DNA from: Hymenobacter sp. BT18
GTDB lineage: Bacteria > Bacteroidota > Bacteroidia > Cytophagales > Hymenobacteraceae
Length of the DNA stretch: 64,000 bases
NCBI RefSeq assembly: GCF_012273015.1
Contig: NZ_CP050954.1
Coordinates: 1,984,001 to 2,048,000 of the forward strand
Direction: 5' to 3'
A program made the translations under genes and the position numbers. The notes beneath the pieces were generated by a model that saw nothing but the letters and a program-made list of their open reading frames with translations, was not told the DNA's origin and searched no databases. Below, piece by piece: positions 46,592-55,732 of the stretch. Every line of letters starts with the position of its first letter. Within the stretch, counting starts at the first letter, position 1.

Positions 46592-49381
46592 ATGCAACGT
46601 TCTTTTCTTCTGTTGATTATGCTTCTGATCAGTACCTGGGCCACGGCCCAGCAAGGTACTATCCGGGGTAATGTGAAAGACAAAAAGACCGGCGAGGCCG
46701 TAATTGGGGCTACGGTGCTCGTCACCGGAACCATTCAGGCCGCCCCCGTAGGCGTAGATGGTACGTACGCCCTTGAGTTGGCGCCGGGCACCTACAGCAT
46801 CACTATTACCAACATTGGGTATAAGACGCAAATCTTCCCCAGCATCGCGGTGGCACCTGGCGCTACGACGACTCTCAATGCCACGCTGGAGGAAAATACC
46901 ACTACGCTGCAGGAAGTAACTGTAACCGGACAGAAGCAAACCGGCACGGAAGTGGCCCTGATCCAGGATCTGAAGAAAAGCGAGGTGGTGGTGAGCGGGA
47001 TGTCGAACGACCAAATTGTAAAATCCTTAGACCGGGACGCTTCGGAAGTAGTGAAGCGCATACCCGGCGTGACCATCCAGAACAATGCTTTCGTAGTTAT
47101 TCGGGGCCTTTCTGAGCGTTACAACACGGTTTTGTTGAACGATGCACTTACGCCTTCGGCTGAAACTGATACCCGCTCTTTCTCCTTCGACGTGCTGCCC
47201 AGCTCGGTTATCGACCGAATTCTGGTGTACAAATCGGGGGCTCCGGAGCTGCCCGGCGAAATGGGTGGCGGCATTGTGAAGGTATACACCAAGAACTCCG
47301 CCATCGACAACAGCACCACGTTTTCCTTGTCGGGCTCGGGCCGCGCGGGCACCACGTTCAACTCCTTTATGCGGGGCAATAATGCGCCCACCGACTGGCT
47401 GGGCTTCGACAACTCGCAGCGGGCATTACCTACTGGTACGCCCGGCGTTATTTCTTCCGACAATACTACGCCCGAACAGCTCACGGCGGTAGGCCGGACT
47501 CTGCGCAACGACTGGGGCATGCGCTCCGTGACGGCCCGACCTGACCTGCGTGCCTCCCTGGGCCTCACGCGTCGCCTCACCCTGGGCACTGCCGACCTGA
47601 CCAACATCACCTCGGTGTCTTACTCCAACACGCTGGAACAGTATACCGTGAGCCGGGCCCGCTACAACCAGCCTTCGGGGGGGACTATTCAGCGGCAGTT
47701 CAGCTACCAGGACCAGCAAAGCACGGCCGGCGTGCGGCTGGGCATCGTGCACAACTGGGCCGTGCGCCTGAATGCCCGCCACAAGGTGGAGTTCCGCAAC
47801 CTGTTCAACCAGATTGGGGCCGACCAGGTAGTGCTGCGTACCGGCGTAAACGAAGCCGACGGCTACGACCGGCGCGACTATGCTTTCCACTACACCAGCC
47901 GCAGCATCTACTCGGGCCAGTTGCAGGGAACCCACACGCTCGGTGCCCGCGAAGCCACTACCGTAACTTGGACCGGGGGCTACAACTACGTAAACCGCAA
48001 TGAGCCCGACTTCCGCCGGGCCCGCACCCAGCGTGAGCTGGGCACCGAGGACCCATTCCGCGTGAGCATTGGGCGGGAGCTGGTAGAAACCAGCCGCTTC
48101 TACTCCGACCTGCAGGAAAACACCTACATGCTGAGCGGGCAGCTGGAGCGCCGGCTCCGGGGCCGCGACACCACCAGCACCAGTGCCTACAAGCTGCGCG
48201 CCGGCTTCTATACCGAGCGGAAGAGTCGCGACTTTAATGCTCGCCTGATTGGCTTTGTGCGGGGCACCGAAAATGGCTTTGACAACAGCATTCTGACGCG
48301 CCCTATTGAGCAGGTGTTTGCGCCGGAGAACTTCGGGCCAGAGAAGCTGCAGGTAGATGAGGTGCGTAACCCCAGCCGCAACTACACCGCCGACAATACC
48401 CTGATAGCGGGCTACGTGGGCACTACGGCTCCCATTAGTGATAAAGTAAACTTGTCGGGTGGGGTGCGCATCGAGTACAACGATCGGCAGGTGAACACAG
48501 CTACGTTGGGCGACGAGCCAGTGAATACCCGCGAGAAGCGCACCATTGTGATGCCGTCCTTCAACTCTACTTACAACTTCAGCCTGCGCAGCCTGCTACG
48601 CGCCGCTGCCAGCGTGACGGCCAACCGCCCCGAGTTCCGGGAGCAGGCCCTCTACCCCTACTACGACTTCAACAACACCGCGCTGATTATCGGCAACCCG
48701 CAGCTGAAGACGGCTACCATCTACAATGCTGATCTGCGCTACGAGTTTTACCCCAGCCCCACGGAAATGCTGTCGGGCGGTATTTTCTACAAGCACTTCA
48801 ACGACGCCATTGAGCAGACACAGCAGCCGGCCAGCGGCTCGTTGCCCAACATCAAACCCGCCAATGCCGATGCCGCCTACGACTACGGCGCCGAGATAGA
48901 AGTGCGCAAGTCCCTGGCGGGCCTGGGCAAGACCGATATCTGGAACCGTTTTTCGGTCCTGCTCAATGCTTCCATCATCCGCAGCCGGGTAGACCTAAGC
49001 AGTGACTCTTCGCAGATTGCGCGCCGGCCGCTCCAGGGCCAGTCGCCTTACGTTGTGAATGCCGGCGTGTTCTACCAGGATACGGACCGGGGCTTGCAGC
49101 TAAACGTGCAGTACAACGTGGTAGGCAAGCGCATCTTCCTGGTGGGCAACCGTGACATCTTCACCATCTATGAAATGCCGCGCAACGTGCTCGACATTGC
49201 CGTGACCAAGAGCCTGGGCGAGCGGCTGGAAATTAAAGGCGGTATCCAGGACGTGTTTAACCAAGCCGTGCGCCAGGTGCAGGACGTGGACTTTGATGCT
49301 AAGATTACCAGCGCCGACCGCGACTTTGCCCGCTACCGCCGGGGCCAGTACACCACCCTGGGCCTGGTCTACCGCTTCTAA
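46592..49381 (+). CDS. TonB-dependent outer-membrane receptor with carboxypeptidase regulatory-like domain
   Basis: A 929-residue receptor from ATG 46592 (MQRSFLLLIMLLISTWATAQ). The open frame upstream to 46004 is antisense to yicC and non-coding. A CarboxypepD_reg-like domain (about 21-105, GTIRGNVKDKKTGEAVIGAT) precedes the plug (about 120-225, with VVKRIPGVTIQNNAFVVIRGL, SERYNTVLLNDALTP and VYKSGAPELPGEMGGGIV). A 22-strand barrel follows, ending in FARYRRGQYTTLGLVYRF with the terminal Phe of outer-membrane proteins. Such receptors take up ligands with TonB energy. The next gene codes a T9SS-exported protein, and I infer that it helps capture the ligand. Confidence 0.93.
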   Translation: MQRSFLLLIMLLISTWATAQQGTIRGNVKDKKTGEAVIGATVLVTGTIQAAPVGVDGTYALELAPGTYSITITNIGYKTQIFPSIAVAPGATTTLNATLEENTTTLQEVTVTGQKQTGTEVALIQDLKKSEVVVSGMSNDQIVKSLDRDASEVVKRIPGVTIQNNAFVVIRGLSERYNTVLLNDALTPSAETDTRSFSFDVLPSSVIDRILVYKSGAPELPGEMGGGIVKVYTKNSAIDNSTTFSLSGSGRAGTTFNSFMRGNNAPTDWLGFDNSQRALPTGTPGVISSDNTTPEQLTAVGRTLRNDWGMRSVTARPDLRASLGLTRRLTLGTADLTNITSVSYSNTLEQYTVSRARYNQPSGGTIQRQFSYQDQQSTAGVRLGIVHNWAVRLNARHKVEFRNLFNQIGADQVVLRTGVNEADGYDRRDYAFHYTSRSIYSGQLQGTHTLGAREATTVTWTGGYNYVNRNEPDFRRARTQRELGTEDPFRVSIGRELVETSRFYSDLQENTYMLSGQLERRLRGRDTTSTSAYKLRAGFYTERKSRDFNARLIGFVRGTENGFDNSILTRPIEQVFAPENFGPEKLQVDEVRNPSRNYTADNTLIAGYVGTTAPISDKVNLSGGVRIEYNDRQVNTATLGDEPVNTREKRTIVMPSFNSTYNFSLRSLLRAAASVTANRPEFREQALYPYYDFNNTALIIGNPQLKTATIYNADLRYEFYPSPTEMLSGGIFYKHFNDAIEQTQQPASGSLPNIKPANADAAYDYGAEIEVRKSLAGLGKTDIWNRFSVLLNASIIRSRVDLSSDSSQIARRPLQGQSPYVVNAGVFYQDTDRGLQLNVQYNVVGKRIFLVGNRDIFTIYEMPRNVLDIAVTKSLGERLEIKGGIQDVFNQAVRQVQDVDFDAKITSADRDFARYRRGQYTTLGLVYRF

Positions 49382-49412
49382 CAATAAGGTAACATTCGCC
49401 TAAAGAAAGCAT

Positions 49413-49443
49413 AACGCCTTCCGTAGCCCGGGAGGCGTTTTTT
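49413..49443 (+). terminator. terminator between receptor and beta-helix protein
   Basis: AACGCCTTCC (49413-49422) pairs with GGGAGGCGTT (49430-49439, one G-T pair), followed by TTTT. It may attenuate rather than abolish transcription into the next gene. Confidence 0.75.
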
Positions 49444-49486
49444 CATGGGTACTTCGCACCGTCATTTCACCAACGTCTTTCTGACT

Positions 49487-51094
49487 ATGAAAAAGTTTGT
49501 ACTTCCTGTTCTGGTACTGGCCGCGCTGCTGGGCTCACCTGCCTTCTCGGCACTGGCGCAGGCCCCCGTGGTAACCGTCAAGGACAAGATTACGACGAAC
49601 ACGACCTGGACCAGCAACAACGTCTACCTGCTGGACGGCTTTGTGCGGGTGGCCGATGGTGCTACCCTCACCATTGAGCCCGGCACCGTTATTAAAGGCA
49701 AAAAAGACACCCAGGGCACCCTCATCATCGAGCAGGGCGGCAAGCTGATGGCCGATGGCAAACCCAACCAGCCCATTGTATTTACTTCGAACTCGCCCAA
49801 GGGCAGCCGCGCCCGCGGCGACTGGGGTGGCGTGATTCTGCTGGGCCGTGCCCCCCAGAACATCAGCGGCACCACGGCCGTGATTGAGGGCGGCGTGAAC
49901 GGGGTATTTGGTGGCACCGTGGCCAACGACAACTCTGGCGTGCTGCGCTACGTGCGCATTGAATTCCCCGGCGTGGCCTTCCAGCCCGACAACGAAATCA
50001 ACGGCCTGACGCTGGGCGGCGTGGGCTCGGGCACCATCATCGACCACGTGCAGGTTTCTTACTCCGGCGACGACTCTTACGAGTGGTTTGGCGGCAGCGT
50101 GAATGCCAAGCACCTGATTTCCTTCCGGGGCCTGGACGATGACTTCGACTCCGATAACGGCTTCTCGGGCAAGGTGCAGTACGCCGTGAGCCTGCGCGAC
50201 CCGGAAGTGGCCGACATTTCGGGCTCCAACAGCTTTGAGTCGGACAACGACAAGAACGGCTCGGCCAACTCGCCCAAGACCAGTGCTGTTTTCTCGAACG
50301 TGAGCAGCTTCCTGCCGGCCTCCACCAACCTCAACTCCGACTACAAGCGGGCCATGCACATCCGGCGCAACTCGGCTTTGTCGGTTTTCAACTCCGTCTT
50401 TACGGGTTGGCCGACGGGCCTGCTGCTGGATGGCACGCCCACTGAGGCCAACGCCACCAGCGGGGAGCTGCAGCTGAAAAACAACGTGCTGGCTAGCAGC
50501 AAAAGTAACTTTGCCGCCGCATCCGGCAGCACCTACGATGTGGCGGGTTTCTTTAACGCCGCTACCCGCGGCAACCAGCTGACCACCACCGACGCCCTGG
50601 GTCTCGACGCCAACAACTTCAGCCTGACGGCGCCCAAGTTCCTGCCGCAGGCAGCTTCCATCCTGCAGGCCGGTGCCGACTTCACGGACACGAAAATCAG
50701 CGGGGAGTTCTTCGATAAGGTTGCTTTCCGCGGGGCCTTTGGGACCGAGGACTGGACTGCCGGCTGGACCAACTTCGACCCGCAGAACACCGACTACTCT
50801 TCGGGCATCACAACGGCCAGCCGCGCTAAGTCCGATCAGGTGGATGGCCTCAGTGTATTCCCCAACCCGGCTGCCGGCCAGGCTTCCCTTGCGTTTGTGC
50901 TGCGCCGCGGCGCTACGGCGCAGGTACGAGTGCTTGATGTGACGGGCCGCGAAGTAGCAGCCCTAGCCCCTACCGCGAAACTGGCCACTGGTGCCCACAC
51001 GCTGGCCCTGCCCGCCCTGAAAGCCGGGGTGTACGTGGCCGCCATTACCACCGAGGAAACCACCCAGGCCGTGCGGTTTATCGTGACCAAATAA
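49487..51094 (+). CDS. T9SS type A sorting-domain protein, beta-helix-like
   Basis: A 535-residue exported protein from ATG 49487, with signal peptide MKKFVLPVLVLAALLGSPAFSALAQ. The middle looks like a right-handed beta-helix: TLTIEPGTVIKGK, GKLMADGKPNQPIVFTS, GDWGGVILLGRAP, LRYVRIEFPGVAFQPDNEINGLTLGG, YEWFGGSVNAKHLIS. The C-terminal 80 residues are a type A sorting domain (LSVFPNPAAGQASLAF, VRVLDVTGREV, LKAGVYVAAITT, RFIVTK). T9SS type A proteins are exported by SprA and attached to the surface. Its place behind a TonB receptor suggests a surface partner for uptake, which is inference. Confidence 0.88.
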   Translation: MKKFVLPVLVLAALLGSPAFSALAQAPVVTVKDKITTNTTWTSNNVYLLDGFVRVADGATLTIEPGTVIKGKKDTQGTLIIEQGGKLMADGKPNQPIVFTSNSPKGSRARGDWGGVILLGRAPQNISGTTAVIEGGVNGVFGGTVANDNSGVLRYVRIEFPGVAFQPDNEINGLTLGGVGSGTIIDHVQVSYSGDDSYEWFGGSVNAKHLISFRGLDDDFDSDNGFSGKVQYAVSLRDPEVADISGSNSFESDNDKNGSANSPKTSAVFSNVSSFLPASTNLNSDYKRAMHIRRNSALSVFNSVFTGWPTGLLLDGTPTEANATSGELQLKNNVLASSKSNFAAASGSTYDVAGFFNAATRGNQLTTTDALGLDANNFSLTAPKFLPQAASILQAGADFTDTKISGEFFDKVAFRGAFGTEDWTAGWTNFDPQNTDYSSGITTASRAKSDQVDGLSVFPNPAAGQASLAFVLRRGATAQVRVLDVTGREVAALAPTAKLATGAHTLALPALKAGVYVAAITTEETTQAVRFIVTK

Positions 51095-51114
51095 GCGTCT
51101 TGAGGTCTTAGTGG

Positions 51115-51147
51115 AAAAAGCCTGTTCCGCTGCGGAGCAGGCTTTTT
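51115..51147 (+). terminator. terminator after the beta-helix protein
   Basis: AAAAAGCCTG...TCCGC pairs with GCGGA...CAGGCTTTTT, and the T-run ends at 51147. Confidence 0.85.
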
Positions 51148-51195
51148 CTGTTCTCCGGCACCAGCCCCCCTCCGGAGTTTGCGTAGCTTGCGCCC

Positions 51196-52410
51196 ATGCC
51201 CAAACCCCGCGTGCTGATGCTTCCCAAGTGGTATCCCAACCGCTATGACGACCAGGATGGGGACTTCGTGGCGCGCCATATAGCCGCTATTGCCCCCCAC
51301 GCGGAGGCAGCCGTTCTTTTCGCCACGGTGACCCGGGGCCCGTTGAATTCCTGGTTGGAGTGCGAGTCGGCGCTTACAGGGCCGGTGCCTACGCTGCGTT
51401 ACTACTACCGCGCCCGAATTACCGGCTTTGCTTTCATCGATAAGGTTCTGAAGCTGGGCTTGTACTTCTGGTGTATGCAGCTGGGCTACCGCCGCCTGGT
51501 GCGGCACTGGGGGGCGCCTCCTACCCTTGCCCACGTGCACGTGCTGCTACGCACCGGCTTATGGGCGTGGTGGCTGCGGATAAGCACAGGCCTGCCCTTT
51601 CTCATTACCGAACACTGGACGCTGTATCAACCGCAGAATGCGCACCGCATCAGCTGGCTGCGCCGCCGGCTTACCCGCGCGGTCGTGCATCGGTCAGCTG
51701 GCCTACATACGGTTTCTGAAAACCTGCGCGAAGCGCTGGTTAAGCTTGGCGTCCGGCATGAGCACTCAGTCGTCATTCCCAACGTGGTCGATACCGAGCT
51801 GTTTTATCCAGATCCTACCGGGCCTCGCCGCCCCGACAGCCTTTTGCACGTAGCGGCGTTCAATGAAGAAGCCAAGAACCTGAGTGGACTGCTGCGGGTA
51901 GTAGCCAGGCTGCGCCGGGAGCGGCCGGGCCTCCGCCTGCGGGTGGCTGGCTACGGTCCGGCTCAGCCACAGCTTCAGCAACTGGCCGCCGACCTGGGCT
52001 TGCTGCAAGATGGAACGGTAACCTTTTTGGGCAAGCTGGTGCCAGCCGCGGTAGCGGCCGAAATGCGCCAGGCCGCCTGCTTTGTGCTTTTCAGTAACTA
52101 CGAGAACCTGCCGTGCGTGCTCATTGAGGCCCAAGCCAGTGGGTTGCCGGTCGTCGCCACCCGGGTTGGCGGCGTGCCCGAGCTAGTACCCGATGCTAGT
52201 CGGGGCTTGCTGGTAGAAGCCCGGGACGAGGTGGCCCTGGCCGGTGCCCTACAAACTATACTAGACACGCTCGAACTCTACGACCCTGCTGCCTTGCATG
52301 CCCATGCTGTCCGGCACTTCAGCTATGAGGCCGTAGGCAAGCAGTTCCTAGCCTTTTACGCTGGCGCAGTTCCTCAAGCAGCTATATCTGCCGCCGCGGC
52401 TGCATCTTAA
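51196..52410 (+). CDS. GT4 family glycosyltransferase
   Basis: A 404-residue GT-B-fold enzyme. The N-terminal domain starts VLMLPKWYPNRYDDQDGDFVA with a flexible loop typical of GT4, and contains HVHVLLRTG and ITEHWTLY. The C-terminal donor domain has VAGYGPAQPQL, VTFLGKL and the GT4 signature NYENLPCVLIEAQASGLPVVAT with E...E spacing, followed by GGVPELV. It transfers a sugar from a nucleotide donor, probably to a polysaccharide or lipid carrier. A flippase gene follows 18 bases later, so the two likely work on the same glycan. Confidence 0.9.
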   Translation: MPKPRVLMLPKWYPNRYDDQDGDFVARHIAAIAPHAEAAVLFATVTRGPLNSWLECESALTGPVPTLRYYYRARITGFAFIDKVLKLGLYFWCMQLGYRRLVRHWGAPPTLAHVHVLLRTGLWAWWLRISTGLPFLITEHWTLYQPQNAHRISWLRRRLTRAVVHRSAGLHTVSENLREALVKLGVRHEHSVVIPNVVDTELFYPDPTGPRRPDSLLHVAAFNEEAKNLSGLLRVVARLRRERPGLRLRVAGYGPAQPQLQQLAADLGLLQDGTVTFLGKLVPAAVAAEMRQAACFVLFSNYENLPCVLIEAQASGLPVVATRVGGVPELVPDASRGLLVEARDEVALAGALQTILDTLELYDPAALHAHAVRHFSYEAVGKQFLAFYAGAVPQAAISAAAAAS

Positions 52411-52428
52411 CAAGCTTTTACGGGTTTA

Positions 52429-53697
52429 ATGATTCGCCGCTTTCTCCACAACTTCTTTACTCGGCTCAGTACGGCCATCCTCAGCTTCGGGGTGGTATGG
52501 CTGACGGCCCGTTACCTGGGAGCCGCCGGGCGTGGGGCCGTGAGCTTGTTTGTGACGGATACAGCGGCTCTGCTGCTGTTTACGGGCTTACTGGGCGGTT
52601 CTACCCTCATCTACTTGGCCCCACGCCGCAACGTATGGCACCTGCTGCTGCCCGCCTATGCCTGGGCAGCGCTGGTATGCCTGGCAGGTGTAGCAGCCGT
52701 AGCTGTGCTTCGGCAGCCGCCTCTGGCGTATCTGATGCATCTGGCCGGCATCAGCCTGCTACAGGCCTTTTTTTCTATCAACACCTTGCTGTTGCTGGGG
52801 CGGCGGCGCGAAAAGGCCTATAACCTGCTCTCGGTGCTGCAGGTGCTTTTACTGGCCGGTTTGCTATGGGGCGCCTTTTCAGCTCGGGCGGCGTGGCTTT
52901 CCATCGATACGTACTACGCCGTTTCTTACCTTTCTTACGGTCTACCCTGGGCGCTGAGCTTCTTCTGGCTTCTGCGCCTTGCCGACGGCCGCCAGTTCAG
53001 CCGGCGGCTTCGGGCCGTTACCCGGGAGCTAGCCCGCCATAGCCGGGGGGCCCACCTTTCCAACATTCTGGGCTTTGCCAACTACCGCCTCAGCTACTAC
53101 TTCGTGGCCCATTTCGCCGATGCCCGGGCGCTGGGCATCCTGTCAGTAGGTGTGGCGCTGGCGGAGGCCATCTGGTTGATTCCGCGCAGCACGGCCCTAC
53201 TGCAGTATGTAGACTTGGTTAATGCCCCCGATGGTTCTCACTTTCCACCGGCGGCGCAACGAGCTGCCCGCCTCACGGTGCTGGCTACTGTAGGCGCCCT
53301 GCTGGTTCTGGCGAGCTTACCCACCGCCTTTATCACGGGGGTGTTCGGGCCGGAGTTTGGACCGGCGCGGGGCGTCATTCTGCTTTTAGCGCCGGGCGTG
53401 TTGGCCGCCGCCGTGCAAATGCTCATCAGCAGCTACTTTGCCGGGCTGGCCCGCTATGCAGTCAATAATTTTGCGGCCCTGCTTGGGCTGATTGTCACGC
53501 TGCTGGGCTGCACGCTGCTGATTCCCCGCTTCGGCATCCGGGGTGCAGCTTTGGCCAGCACCTTTTCCTACCTGGCTTCCACGGGCCTGCTGCTATGGCG
53601 CTTCGGGCAGGCTACGGGCGCCGGGCCGGGTGCGTTTTTACCACGTGCGGCCGACCTAAGTGCGGGCTGGAACCTGCTGCGTCAGCGCCTTCGCTAA
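52429..53697 (+). CDS. polysaccharide flippase/oligosaccharide transporter family membrane protein
   Basis: A 422-residue membrane protein with about 12 hydrophobic segments. The N-terminus TAILSFGVVWLTARYLGAAGRGAVSLF has the ARYLG..GRG pattern of Wzx-type flippases, and FGIRGAALASTFSYL near the C-terminus fits too. It probably flips a lipid-linked glycan made with the preceding GT4 enzyme. Its last four bases overlap the stop of the convergent methyltransferase gene. Confidence 0.87.
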   Translation: MIRRFLHNFFTRLSTAILSFGVVWLTARYLGAAGRGAVSLFVTDTAALLLFTGLLGGSTLIYLAPRRNVWHLLLPAYAWAALVCLAGVAAVAVLRQPPLAYLMHLAGISLLQAFFSINTLLLLGRRREKAYNLLSVLQVLLLAGLLWGAFSARAAWLSIDTYYAVSYLSYGLPWALSFFWLLRLADGRQFSRRLRAVTRELARHSRGAHLSNILGFANYRLSYYFVAHFADARALGILSVGVALAEAIWLIPRSTALLQYVDLVNAPDGSHFPPAAQRAARLTVLATVGALLVLASLPTAFITGVFGPEFGPARGVILLLAPGVLAAAVQMLISSYFAGLARYAVNNFAALLGLIVTLLGCTLLIPRFGIRGAALASTFSYLASTGLLLWRFGQATGAGPGAFLPRAADLSAGWNLLRQRLR

Positions 53698-54509
53698 GAA
53701 GTTACTTTAATCGTCACCTCGAAATAGGGTACGGGCTCAGCCAGCGCGTCAGGCGGAGAAGTTGATAAGGCAGCGGGTAGATACACGGCGCATAGGGTGT
53801 TGCTTACCTGCACGAGCTGGCCGGAAGCAGCCGTGGGCAAGCCATCCAGGATGCCGGCCAGTACTTCCCAGCGCGGCTGCCCGGGCTGCCGGCTGGCATC
53901 GTGCCATACCACCACAGTTTGCGGGCCTACCAAGTACTCAAATACCCGCCGCGTATCCGTGCGCACGGCCTCATACTGATGGTCGCCATCAATGAACACC
54001 ACATCAAAGTGTCCTAGCGCCGCAAAATCGTAGGTGGCGGAGTTGCCATACAGGTGCTGTACGTTGGCCAGGGGCCGCGAGAAAAAGCCGTGCAACTCGA
54101 TGTAACGCTCCGGCAGCTGCCGGGCGCGCAGCTCCGCCGCCGATAAATTTAGTGTGTACACTGCGGCAGCGACTTCGGCTACGTTGGCGGCACTTTCGCC
54201 GCGCCAGGTTCCTATTTCGAAGTAGCGGCACCGGGGGCTTCGCCGCGCCAGGGCCCGCAGCAAGGCCAGATCCGTAGGCAACGAGCCGCCGTCCCGGAAA
54301 GCAAAGGGTCGTACGGTTTCCCCGGCGCTGGAAAGCAGGATCGTGAGGGGCAGCACTGGCAACCCGCCAACCAGCACGCCCCAGCGGGAGCTGTGCATTA
54401 GGGCTTGGCGCTGCCAGGCACTTTCATCGGTGGCCAGCACGTGGTTGAGCAGCCACGGGTTGCGCGCTATGCTGCCAAGCGCCCGGAGGGCCTTCGTCAA
54501 TCGGGACAC
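53694..54509 (-). CDS. class I SAM-dependent methyltransferase
   Basis: A 271-residue protein with a Rossmann methyltransferase core: motif I EIGTWRGESAANVAE, the strand DVVFIDGDHQYEAVRTDTRR and VVVWHDASRQ, the pattern of the Methyltransf_24 group often found in glycan clusters. The start is GTG 54509. It sits 11 bases downstream of the MoxR gene on the same strand, and its end overlaps the flippase gene by four bases. A glycan or lipid substrate is inferred from position only. Confidence 0.83.
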   Translation of the reverse strand: MSRLTKALRALGSIARNPWLLNHVLATDESAWQRQALMHSSRWGVLVGGLPVLPLTILLSSAGETVRPFAFRDGGSLPTDLALLRALARRSPRCRYFEIGTWRGESAANVAEVAAAVYTLNLSAAELRARQLPERYIELHGFFSRPLANVQHLYGNSATYDFAALGHFDVVFIDGDHQYEAVRTDTRRVFEYLVGPQTVVVWHDASRQPGQPRWEVLAGILDGLPTAASGQLVQVSNTLCAVYLPAALSTSPPDALAEPVPYFEVTIKVTS

Positions 54510-54520
54510 GGAAACAGGAG

Positions 54521-55480
54521 TTAGCTGATCGGTACTTTGCGCAGGATGGCCTCAATCAGGTCCTGGGTGCGAATGCCGTCGGCTTCGGCCTCGTAGTTGA
54601 GCAGGATGCGGTGGTTGAGTACATCGGCGGCCACTTCCTTGATGTCTTCGGGCAGCACATAGTCGCGCTCATCCAGAAAGGCCACGGCTTTGGCGGCCCG
54701 GTGCAGGGCTATGCTGGCCCGGGGACTCACGCCAAACTGCACGTACTGCTGAAAATCTACCAGGTCGTATTCGGCGGGCTTGCGCGTGGCAAACACCAGC
54801 TCGATGATGTACTTCTCCAGCGTTTCGGAAATCTGCACTTGGTTGATAAGGCCGCGAATTCCGAAGATATCTTCCTTGGTAAGCACCGGGCTAACCTCGC
54901 CCACGTAGCTGAGGTTGGCCATGCGGCGCATCACTTCCAGCTCATCGGCTTTTTTGAGGTAGTCGATGTACACCTTCATCATGAAGCGGTCTACCTGGGC
55001 CTCGGGCAGCGGGTAGGTTCCTTCCTGCTCCACCGGGTTCTGGGTAGCCAGCACCAGAAACGGCAAGTCCAGCGGGTAAGTCGTCTCGCCGATGGTTACC
55101 TGCCGCTCCTGCATGGCTTCGAGCAGAGCGCTCTGCACTTTGGCCGGGGAGCGGTTGATTTCATCGGCCAGCACTAGATTGGCGAAGATGGGGCCCTTCT
55201 TTACTTCGAATACTGCTTGGTTCTGGTTGTACACCATGGTCCCAATCAGGTCGGAGGGCAAGAGGTCGGGGGTGAACTGCACGCGCTGAAACGGCAGGTG
55301 CATCACCTTCGACAGGGTGCTGATGGTAAGCGTTTTGGCCAGCCCGGGCACGCCTTCCAGCAGAATGTGCCCGCCCGTGAACAGGCCAATGAGCAGCCGG
55401 TTGACCATGTAGTGCTGACCTACTACCACTTTCCCTACTTCGGCAAAGACCTGCCGGATTTTGTCGCGGTAATTTTCCAC
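54521..55480 (-). CDS. MoxR family AAA+ ATPase
   Basis: A 319-residue MoxR ATPase. Walker A is GVPGLAKT (43-50), Walker B VLADEINRSP, then sensor 1 LATQNPVEQEGTYPLPEAQVDRFM and the C-terminal lid with VSPRASIALHRAAKA. MoxR ATPases act as chaperones, usually next to DUF58 and VWA-domain proteins in a gliding or stress operon. None of those is adjacent here: the neighbour is a methyltransferase. The start is GTG 55480, with a possible TTG-N18-TACCTTCG promoter at 55502-55530. Confidence 0.94.
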   Translation of the reverse strand: MENYRDKIRQVFAEVGKVVVGQHYMVNRLLIGLFTGGHILLEGVPGLAKTLTISTLSKVMHLPFQRVQFTPDLLPSDLIGTMVYNQNQAVFEVKKGPIFANLVLADEINRSPAKVQSALLEAMQERQVTIGETTYPLDLPFLVLATQNPVEQEGTYPLPEAQVDRFMMKVYIDYLKKADELEVMRRMANLSYVGEVSPVLTKEDIFGIRGLINQVQISETLEKYIIELVFATRKPAEYDLVDFQQYVQFGVSPRASIALHRAAKAVAFLDERDYVLPEDIKEVAADVLNHRILLNYEAEADGIRTQDLIEAILRKVPIS

Positions 55481-55732
55481 AGAATACTGTCAAGTGAGAA
55501 GCGAAGGTACCGCCCGGCCACGCAAACCAATGACGGGGCTGCTCTCCGGCTAGTTGGTTGCCTGCCCAAGATACGGCATGCGCCACATTCCGCCACCGGG
55601 TGGTTTTTCCGGCGGGGGTAGTCGGTTGGCGCTTTCCCCCACCCTAACCGTTCAGATTGCATCTATTGAATATCCTATATAAATTACCTCGCATTTTTTG
55701 TATTCCATTCCGCTCTACTTTCAAGTCATCCT

